DNA of 64,000 nucleotides from an uncultured Polaribacter sp. (GTDB lineage Bacteria; Bacteroidota; Bacteroidia; Flavobacteriales; Flavobacteriaceae): NCBI RefSeq assembly GCF_947497125.1, contig NZ_CANMFI010000002.1, positions 412,748 to 476,747 of the forward strand, read 5' to 3'. Shown piece by piece: positions 18,657 to 25,315 of this stretch (position 1 is its first letter; each line of letters starts with the position of its first letter). The notes under the pieces were generated by a model. It saw only the letters and a program-made list of their open reading frames with translations, ran no database searches and was not told where the DNA came from. The position numbers and the translations under genes were made by a program.

Positions 18657-19801
18657 TATTCTTGAGTTTCAATTGGTACCCAAACATTTCCTTTTTCATG
18701 AGAAGACACCGTTTTTTCTATAAAATTCATTCCTCTAATTCCGTCTATTATTGTCGGAAACTCTCCCTTATTATAAGGTTCTTTATTGATTGCTTTTGCA
18801 ACGCCATTATAAATATTACCCATCGCATCAAAAATACCTTCCGGATGCCCAGGCGGCAGTTTAGTGCCATTTAAAGAAAGCTCTGTATTGTAGTTATGTC
18901 CTGGTTTTAATACTTGTAAAGGTTCTCCTTCTTTCATTAGGTATAAGTAATTTGGGTTTTCTTGTTCCCATTTTAAACCTGCTTTATCGCCATAAACCTT
19001 TACCACAAAACTATTTTCTTCACCTGTTGCAATTTGACTTGCGCAAATAACCCCTTTTACGTTGTTAGTACATCGTAATAAAACAGTGCCATCAATATCC
19101 ATCTTATTATCTTTGTATAGGTAGTTTAAGTCGGCAAGAATTGCTTCAATTTTTAAACCAGATACATATTCTAGCATGTCAAAAGCATGGGTACCAATGT
19201 CGCCAATGCAACAACTAATTCCAGATTTATCTGGGTTTAAGCGCCAAGTAGTACTTCTTTTGCTTTTATCATGTATGATTGGGTTTATCCACCCTTGGTA
19301 ATACTGTGCATCTACTTTTTGTACCTTACCAATTGTGCCATTTAAGATCATTTCACGCATTTGTCTTACCATTGGGTAACCAGTGTAAGTGTAGGTTACG
19401 GCAAAAATTGTTTTTACATCTTTTACAAGTTTATGTAAAATTTTAGCTTCGCTAAAAGTAGTTGTCATTGGTTTTTCGCAAATGACATGAAAACCATTTT
19501 CTATTAGTTTTTTTGCCATAGGAAAGTGCAAAAAATTAGGAGTTAAAATGGCAACAACCTGTATTCTTTCTGTGGTAGGTAATTTTAATTCTCTTTCAAT
19601 AAAAGCGTCAAAGTCTTTATAAACACGATTATTATGAACACCTATTTTATTTGCAAAATCAATATTTTTTTGCCAATCTGTACCAAATACTCCGCCAGTA
19701 ATGGTGTATTTATCATGCATATTAGCAGCAATACGATGTAAGACTCCTATTAAAGAATTACCACCACCACCTAAAATACCCAATCTTAATTTTAAATTCA
19801 T
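18656..19801 (-). CDS. Gfo/Idh/MocA-family NAD(P)-dependent sugar oxidoreductase
   Basis: The 381-residue protein has an N-terminal Rossmann fold (LRLGILGGGGNSLIG) and the family motif VICEKPMTTTFSEA around residue 110, followed by the alpha/beta substrate domain (CCIGDIGTHAFDMLEYVSG with the conserved Asp-xx-x-His). There is no export signal, so it is cytosolic. Relatives oxidise or reduce sugars, inositols or 3-keto-glycosides. It sits 3 bp after the permease gene and overlaps the TIM-barrel gene. A role in reducing or further converting imported 3-keto-sugar is inferred from the neighbours. Confidence 0.92.
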   Translation of the reverse strand: MNLKLRLGILGGGGNSLIGVLHRIAANMHDKYTITGGVFGTDWQKNIDFANKIGVHNNRVYKDFDAFIERELKLPTTERIQVVAILTPNFLHFPMAKKLIENGFHVICEKPMTTTFSEAKILHKLVKDVKTIFAVTYTYTGYPMVRQMREMILNGTIGKVQKVDAQYYQGWINPIIHDKSKRSTTWRLNPDKSGISCCIGDIGTHAFDMLEYVSGLKIEAILADLNYLYKDNKMDIDGTVLLRCTNNVKGVICASQIATGEENSFVVKVYGDKAGLKWEQENPNYLYLMKEGEPLQVLKPGHNYNTELSLNGTKLPPGHPEGIFDAMGNIYNGVAKAINKEPYNKGEFPTIIDGIRGMNFIEKTVSSHEKGNVWVPIETQE

Positions 19802-19804
19802 TTT

Positions 19805-21037
19805 TTAAGCGTCTTTATATTCTACAGTTTCTTTTTTAAATGCAATTGCAAAAAACAGCAACACACCAATGGCAAAATAGGCAGGAAATAACCAAACATC
19901 TGTCCAATTATGAGTGCCGTCTAAAAGCACGTTTTTATCAACTATTTTACCGGCTACCCAAAAACCAACTAACATGCCAATACCGTAGGTAGCTAGTGTT
20001 ATTAAGCCTTGTGCAGCACTTTTTACTTTTTCGCCAGCTTTAGAGTCGGTATAAATTTGTCCAGACACAAAAAAGAAATCATAACAAATACCGTGCAATG
20101 CAATACCTGTAATTAGCATAAAAAATAAATCGCCGGTATTGCCAAATGCAAATAATGAGTATCGAACAGCCCAAGCAAACATACCAAAAAGAATGGTTTT
20201 TTTAAAGCCAAATTTTTTAAAGAAGAACGGAAGTAATAACATAAAACCAACTTCAGAAATTTGACCTAAAGAAGCCCAAGCGGTAGAGTTTTCTACCTTG
20301 TATTCTGTTAAAAACGGACTTAAATTTTGGTAATAAAAGGCCAATGGAATACAGATTAGTACTGAAGAAATAAAGAATACTAAGAAGTTGCGGTCTTTTA
20401 ATAGTTTTAAGGCGTCTAGCCCTAAAATATCTTTTAGTTTAATTTTTTCTTTTTTAGAAACACTTGGTGGTGTTTTAGGAAGTGTAAAACTAAAAACACC
20501 CAAAACAAATGATGCAATAGCAACCATGGTAAAAGTGTTCGATAACATGCCTGCGTTTATGTTTTCTATGGCATCCCATTTAAAAGCAAAGCTAATTAAT
20601 AGTCCAGCTAAAATCCAACCAACTGTTCCCCAAACACGTACCATAGGAAATTGTTTTGCAGGGTTGTTCATTTGGTTAAATGAAACAGAATTTACCAACG
20701 CTAGTGTTGGCATGTAAGCAATCATATAACCTAAAACATACGGGTAAAATGTTGCAAAATCGTTCGATTGAGACATTTGATACATTAAAATAGCGCCAAA
20801 AAGATGTAAAACACCTAATATTTTTTCAGCATTAAAAAACCGATCCGCAATTAAACCAATTATAAAAGGCGCAATAATAGCACCCCAAGATTGAGTAGCG
20901 TAAGCCATGCCGGTTTCTGCGCCGTTGGCACCTAAATTATTCCCCATAAATGATCCTAGTGTTACAAACCAGCCTCCCCAAATAAAGAACTCGAGAAACA
21001 TCATAAATGACAATTGAATTTGAATTGATTTTTTCAT
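19805..21037 (-). CDS. MFS sugar permease, nucleoside:H+ symporter (NHS)-like family
   Basis: The 410-residue protein is hydrophobic throughout and consistent with 12 transmembrane helices. It opens with QIQLSFMMFLEFFIWGGWFVTLGSFM and has MVRVWGTVGWILAG, both hallmarks of the NupG/XapB-like branch of the major facilitator superfamily. In Bacteroidota this branch is frequent next to Gfo/Idh and TIM-barrel genes and is thought to carry sugars rather than nucleosides. It lies 28 bp after the exported isomerase gene and 3 bp before the Gfo/Idh gene. It probably brings the oxidised or cleaved sugar across the inner membrane. The substrate is inferred. Confidence 0.88.
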   Translation of the reverse strand: MKKSIQIQLSFMMFLEFFIWGGWFVTLGSFMGNNLGANGAETGMAYATQSWGAIIAPFIIGLIADRFFNAEKILGVLHLFGAILMYQMSQSNDFATFYPYVLGYMIAYMPTLALVNSVSFNQMNNPAKQFPMVRVWGTVGWILAGLLISFAFKWDAIENINAGMLSNTFTMVAIASFVLGVFSFTLPKTPPSVSKKEKIKLKDILGLDALKLLKDRNFLVFFISSVLICIPLAFYYQNLSPFLTEYKVENSTAWASLGQISEVGFMLLLPFFFKKFGFKKTILFGMFAWAVRYSLFAFGNTGDLFFMLITGIALHGICYDFFFVSGQIYTDSKAGEKVKSAAQGLITLATYGIGMLVGFWVAGKIVDKNVLLDGTHNWTDVWLFPAYFAIGVLLFFAIAFKKETVEYKDA

Positions 21038-21065
21038 CTTTTTATATTTTTTGTTTGATCGCTAT

Positions 21066-22019
21066 TTATTCAGCATTTTTTAAAAGCAACTCTTTAATAG
21101 CTATAATCCCTTCTTTTTCAGATAATCTTTTGCCTTCATATTCTACGCCGATATAGCCAGTATACCCAGCATTTTTTACAGTTTTCATAATTCTAGAAAA
21201 ATCTAAGGTAGTTTCTTCTCCGTTCTCATCAAAATCGTAAGCCTTAGCACTTACAGCTTTTGCAGCAGGCATCATTAAGGCAATCCCTTTGTATTTGTCA
21301 GGGTATTCTTCTTCACATTCTCCCCATTTTGCGCCATCTTTTCGTTTTATACACCAGTTTCCAAAATCGGGTAAAGTGCCACAGTTTGGCATATTAACTT
21401 CTTTAATTGCTGCCATTAACTTCTCTACATCCGAAGACAACCAACCATGATTTTCACATAAAACATTTATATTTTTTGTAGCGGCGTAAGCAGATAACTT
21501 TTTTAGACCATCTACAACACTGGTTTTCCAAATATCGGCATCATTGGTGCCAAAGGTATTTACACGAATTGCATGACAACCAAGTTTTTTAGCAGCATCA
21601 ATCCATTTTTTATGATTTTCAACAGCCTTATTTCTTACAGCTTCGTCTGGGTCTGCCAAATCCCCTTCGCCATCAACCATAATTAACACATTTTTAATGC
21701 TGTGTTTTTCACTTTCTACTTTTAAAGAATCGATAACGGCATCAAACCCCAAAGTTTCTATTTGATTTGCATAAATATGGTTTACGTATTCTACTCCTTC
21801 AAACCCCATTTGTTTGGCCATTTTAGCAAATTTAAAAGGATCTTCTCCCTCATCATTAAAGGTTTTATGTAAAGACCATTGCGCCAGAGAGAGTTTAAAA
21901 AACGGATTTTTTGCTGTTGTTATTTCTTCGTTTTGTGCAGGCTTATTCTTACAAGAAATAGCGCTAAAAAGAAAAATAATTACATAAAAGGCGATTTTTT
22001 TAGGCATTGTAGAATTCAT
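21066..22019 (-). CDS. exported TIM-barrel sugar isomerase/epimerase lipoprotein
   Basis: The 317-residue protein carries a lipoprotein signal (hydrophobic 9-22, Cys23 in SAISC) before a xylose-isomerase-like TIM barrel: FKLSLAQWSLHKTF, GFEGVEYVNHIY, VLCENHGWLSSD, GTLPDFGNWCIK and a terminal YTGYIGVEYEG. These supply the usual Glu/Asp/Glu metal ligands. It is the first gene of the second sugar operon and its upstream region holds operator copy 2. Export places it in the same compartment as the GMC dehydrogenase and DUF1080 protein. A second ATG (MPKKIA) four codons in is an alternative start. Confidence 0.88.
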   Translation of the reverse strand: MNSTMPKKIAFYVIIFLFSAISCKNKPAQNEEITTAKNPFFKLSLAQWSLHKTFNDEGEDPFKFAKMAKQMGFEGVEYVNHIYANQIETLGFDAVIDSLKVESEKHSIKNVLIMVDGEGDLADPDEAVRNKAVENHKKWIDAAKKLGCHAIRVNTFGTNDADIWKTSVVDGLKKLSAYAATKNINVLCENHGWLSSDVEKLMAAIKEVNMPNCGTLPDFGNWCIKRKDGAKWGECEEEYPDKYKGIALMMPAAKAVSAKAYDFDENGEETTLDFSRIMKTVKNAGYTGYIGVEYEGKRLSEKEGIIAIKELLLKNAE

Positions 22020-22100
22020 TATTTTTATATTAAAATTTAAATAAATGTATCATTTTTTATGTGATGTTTTGCCATATTTTTATTGAAATACTAAAAACAT

Positions 22101-22122
22101 TTACCGAAACCGGTTTCGTAAA
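22101..22122. promoter_or_regulatory. LacI-family operator, copy 2 (between the two sugar-oxidation operons)
   Basis: Twenty-two bases identical to 15711-15732, including the perfect palindrome CGAAACCGGTTTCG at 22105-22118. It lies 82 bp upstream of the exported isomerase ATG and 97 bp upstream of the GMC ATG, so it can control both directions. Confidence 0.85.
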
Positions 22123-22218
22123 AGATTTCTCATTTTTACAGCTATTTGAGAACATTGTTTAAATTACTTTACTTACTTTAAACGTTTTAAAGACAATTTT
22201 TAATACAATTATACATAT

Positions 22219-23931
22219 ATGGAAACACCAAAAAATATTGAAAACACGTATGATGCTATTGTAGTTGGTACAGGAATTTCTGGTGGTTGGGCTGCCAAAG
22301 AGCTTTGCGAAAATGGCCTAAAAACACTTGTTTTAGAAAGAGGTAGAATGGTAAAGCATGTAGAAGATTATTCTACGGCTCATTTAGACCCATGGGATTT
22401 GCCAAATGGAGGAAAAGCAAGTCAAGAAACCATTGCAAGAAAACCAAAACAACACCGAACAGGATATACGACAAATGAAGCGCATCAACATTTTTTTGTA
22501 GATGATGTAAAACATCCTTATAATGAAGACAAACGGTTCGATTGGATAAGAGGGTATCATGTTGGTGGTCGATCTTTAATGTGGGGTAGACAAAGTTATC
22601 GATTAAGTGATATTGATTTTGAAGCAAATAAAAAAGAAGGAATTGCTGTAGATTGGCCAGTTCGTTATAAAGATATTGCTCCTTGGTACGATAAAGTAGA
22701 GGAGTATATTGGGGTAAGTGGTCAAAATTTAGGGCTAAAACAATTGCCAGATCAAAAATTGTTAAAGCCAATGAATCTTAATTGTGTAGAAGAACACTTA
22801 CAAGGTAAAATAGCCGAAAATTTTGATGACAACCGATTGTTAACCATCGGAAGAACTGCACATATTACCGAAGGCACAAAAGAAGGCATGGGCAGAAGTA
22901 CTTGCCAATACAGAAATAGATGTATGCGTGGGTGTCCGTTTGGCGCTTATTTTAGTAGTAATTCTTCTACTTTGCCTGCAGCAGATGCAACTGGTAACAT
23001 GACTTTAAGACCAAATTCTATAGTACACGAAGTAATTTATGATGCCGTTACAAAGCAAGCAACAGGCGTTCGCGTTATTGATGCCGAAACAAAAGAAAGC
23101 CATGTTTTTAATGCAAAAGTAATTTTCTTATGTGCCTCTGCAATTGCTTCTGCATCAATTTTATTACAATCAAAATCAGACCGTTTTCCGAATGGTTTAG
23201 GAAATGATAGTGGCGAGTTGGGGCACAATATTATGGATCATCATTTTCATGTTGGAGCCACAGCAGAGGTACCTGGTTTTGATGATAAATACGTAAAAGG
23301 TAGAAGACCAAACGGAATTTACATACCAAGATTTAGAAATTTAGGAGGTAATACTGATGTAAAAAACTTTAAAAGAGGGTATGGTTATCAAGGCGGTGCT
23401 AGCAGAGGTGATACATCTGAAATGGTTGCAGAATTAAAATACGGACCAAAACTAGCAGAAGCTATTTTAAAACCAGGCGATTGGAATGTTAATTTATTAG
23501 CCTTTGGTGAAACTTTGCCAGACCATAAAAACAGAATGTATATGGATGAATCTAAGAAAGACGAATGGGGTTTACCAACCATTACTTTTGATGCAGATTT
23601 TGGCGAGAATGAGTTTGAAATGCGAAAAGACATGCAAGAGCAAGCAAAGAAAATGCTTGAGGCTGCAGGGTATAAAAATGTAAGAGGTTATGACAATGGC
23701 GGTAAAGCAATGGGATTAGGAATTCATGAAATGGGAACAGCAAGAATGGGTAAAGACCCTAAAACGTCTGTGTTAAATGAATACAACCAAGTACATGCTT
23801 GTAAAAATGTGTATGTAACCGATGGTGCTTTTATGACCTCTTCTGGTTGTCAGAATCCATCATTAACCTACATGGCATTTACAGCAAGAGCTGCAAACCA
23901 TGCGGCAAATGAACTAAAAAAGAACGCATAA
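22219..23931 (+). CDS. GMC-family FAD oxidoreductase, probable glycoside 3-dehydrogenase large subunit
   Basis: The 570-residue flavoprotein has an N-terminal FAD motif GTGISG at 17-22 (gxGxxG) and GRSLMWGRQSYRLS near 117-130. The C-terminal GMC active-site pair is His503 in GIHEMGTARMG and Asn546 in SSGCQNPSLTYMAF. Cys229, Cys235 and Cys239 form a CX5CX3C cluster resembling the Fe-S-binding Cys group of FAD glucose dehydrogenase and glucoside 3-dehydrogenase catalytic subunits. No signal peptide is present; such subunits are exported by hitchhiking on a Tat-bearing small subunit, which the next gene encodes. It likely oxidises C3 of a glucoside in the periplasm and passes electrons to a respiratory carrier. 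Confidence 0.88.
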   Translation: METPKNIENTYDAIVVGTGISGGWAAKELCENGLKTLVLERGRMVKHVEDYSTAHLDPWDLPNGGKASQETIARKPKQHRTGYTTNEAHQHFFVDDVKHPYNEDKRFDWIRGYHVGGRSLMWGRQSYRLSDIDFEANKKEGIAVDWPVRYKDIAPWYDKVEEYIGVSGQNLGLKQLPDQKLLKPMNLNCVEEHLQGKIAENFDDNRLLTIGRTAHITEGTKEGMGRSTCQYRNRCMRGCPFGAYFSSNSSTLPAADATGNMTLRPNSIVHEVIYDAVTKQATGVRVIDAETKESHVFNAKVIFLCASAIASASILLQSKSDRFPNGLGNDSGELGHNIMDHHFHVGATAEVPGFDDKYVKGRRPNGIYIPRFRNLGGNTDVKNFKRGYGYQGGASRGDTSEMVAELKYGPKLAEAILKPGDWNVNLLAFGETLPDHKNRMYMDESKKDEWGLPTITFDADFGENEFEMRKDMQEQAKKMLEAAGYKNVRGYDNGGKAMGLGIHEMGTARMGKDPKTSVLNEYNQVHACKNVYVTDGAFMTSSGCQNPSLTYMAFTARAANHAANELKKNA

Positions 23932-23941
23932 TATTGAACAT

Positions 23942-24541
23942 ATGAAACGTAGAGAAGCAATAAAAAATATAGGATTAGCCGCTGGTTTTACTTTGGTAGC
24001 ACCAAGCATATTAAGTATGTTGCAAAGTTGTACTAGTAATGTAGAAACTTGGGTGCCAGCTTATTTAAATTCAGAAGAAAAAGTAGTGCTTACAAATTTA
24101 GTAGATGTTATTTTACCAAAAACAGCAACAACACCTGCGGCATCTGAGGTTAAAGTGCCTCAGTTTATAGATAAATACATCGCCGAAGTTTTAAGTACCG
24201 AAGATCAAAAGTTAACACGCGAAGCCTTTGGTAAAATAATTCATCTTTTAAAGAAAGACGAAACTACTAATATAGATAAGGTTACTACCGAACAATACAT
24301 CTCTTTACTAGACAAACACCTGCTTGTAAAAGGAGAGGTAGATGCAGAGCGAGAAGCAAATTTAACAGCAAAAACAATGACAAATTCAGAGTTTTTGAAT
24401 CAATTAAAATGGATGACGATAAACGGTTATAAAACATCCGAAGAAATAGGAGAAAACGTACTTGTTTACGACCCAATTCCGACAGCTTATTACTGCGGAG
24501 ATTTGCAAGAATTAACAGGCGGTAAAGCCTATTCTTTATAG
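23942..24541 (+). CDS. gluconate 2-dehydrogenase subunit 3-like small subunit with Tat signal
   Basis: The 199-residue protein begins MKRREAIKNIGLAAGFTLVAP: a twin-Arg motif at 3-4, a hydrophobic stretch, and Cys30 in LQSC, so it may be a Tat-exported lipoprotein. The rest matches the gluconate_2-dh3 family (LNSEEKVVLTNLVDVILPKTATTPAASEVKVPQFID...). In known complexes this subunit chaperones and exports the GMC catalytic subunit. It starts 10 bp after the GMC stop and ends at a bidirectional terminator, so the two genes form one transcription unit. Confidence 0.88.
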   Translation: MKRREAIKNIGLAAGFTLVAPSILSMLQSCTSNVETWVPAYLNSEEKVVLTNLVDVILPKTATTPAASEVKVPQFIDKYIAEVLSTEDQKLTREAFGKIIHLLKKDETTNIDKVTTEQYISLLDKHLLVKGEVDAEREANLTAKTMTNSEFLNQLKWMTINGYKTSEEIGENVLVYDPIPTAYYCGDLQELTGGKAYSL

Positions 24542-24563
24542 ATAAAGCAATCTATTTTAACTA

Positions 24564-24600
24564 AAAAAACCTTCTTATACGATACATAAGAAGGTTTTTT
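24564..24600. terminator. bidirectional terminator between small-subunit and azurin genes
   Basis: AAAAAACCTTCTTAT (24564-24578) pairs perfectly with 24586-24600 over a 7-nt loop, with A and T runs on either side. It serves the convergent genes ending at 24541 and 24620. Confidence 0.85.
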
Positions 24601-24619
24601 TTGAGGTAAATTATGCAAC

Positions 24620-25147
24620 TTACTCTACAATAAACTTGCCTTTCATCATGGCAAAATGTGCCGGAAAACTACAAATAAAATCATATTCGCCAGTTGCCGG
24701 AGCTTCAAATTCAATGGTTGTTTTTTCTTGTCCGCCAATCATTTTTGTATGCGCAATAACTTCAGAATCATCTTCTGGTATGTAGTCGTTATTTTTAGCA
24801 GCCGCAGCTTTAGAAGCAAAAGAAGATAGTTTGGTGCCTTTTTTTAAAAGAACAAAATTATGCCCCATTACTCTTTTGTCTAGCTTACCCTTATGACTAA
24901 GCGTTAGTTTTATTTTTTGCCCAGCTTTAACAACAATTTTTTTAGTATTAAACTTCATGGCATCGCTGGTGGTTAGGTTTATGTTGGCAACACCATTTTT
25001 ATCAACAATAACTACTGGTTCTTTTACAGGTTTTGTTGTTTTTATCACCTTTTTTTGTGCAGGTTTGTTTGTTGTTGTTTCCTTTTTTTTATCAGTACAG
25101 CTATACAAAAGGGAAAGGCTTAAAATTGCAATAAAAATAGATTTCAT
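24620..25147 (-). CDS. azu: azurin-like type 1 copper lipoprotein
   Basis: The 175-residue lipoprotein (lipobox Cys17, LLYSC) has a Lys/Thr-rich linker to about residue 45, then a cupredoxin domain. Type 1 copper ligands are visible: His96 in MGHNFVLL, Cys159 in FICSFPAH, His164 and Met168 in MMKGKFIV. Azurin carries single electrons in the periplasm or at the outer membrane. Its position next to the FAD dehydrogenase pair makes it a candidate electron acceptor, but it is convergent and separately transcribed, so this link is only an inference. Confidence 0.93.
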   Translation of the reverse strand: MKSIFIAILSLSLLYSCTDKKKETTTNKPAQKKVIKTTKPVKEPVVIVDKNGVANINLTTSDAMKFNTKKIVVKAGQKIKLTLSHKGKLDKRVMGHNFVLLKKGTKLSSFASKAAAAKNNDYIPEDDSEVIAHTKMIGGQEKTTIEFEAPATGEYDFICSFPAHFAMMKGKFIVE

Positions 25148-25233
25148 GTTTTTTTAATTAAAATGAATATTTACTAAATTACTTCATTAATTTTAATAAC
25201 CCAAAAATAAAGCTATTTAATGCTTTTTTATTT

Positions 25234-25256
25234 AGGTGAAAAACACCTTATATTTG
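25234..25256 (+). promoter_or_regulatory. TAnnTTTG promoter element with adjoining inverted repeat, upstream of the giant gene
   Basis: TATATTTG at 25249-25256 fits the Bacteroidota -7 element, 60 bp before the ATG at 25316. Immediately upstream is AGGTG-N5-CACCT (25234-25248), a 5-bp-arm inverted repeat where a regulator could overlap the promoter. No clear TTG is present at the expected upstream spacing. Confidence 0.45.
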
Positions 25257-25315
25257 CATAGAATTTTAAGAGTAAAGCATTTAGGTTAAATTAGATTGCA
25301 TCAATTCCCCCAACT

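Noticed and set aside
22373-22771. 132-codon minus-strand frame inside the GMC gene
   Set aside because: Antisense shadow; the plus strand has full GMC motifs.
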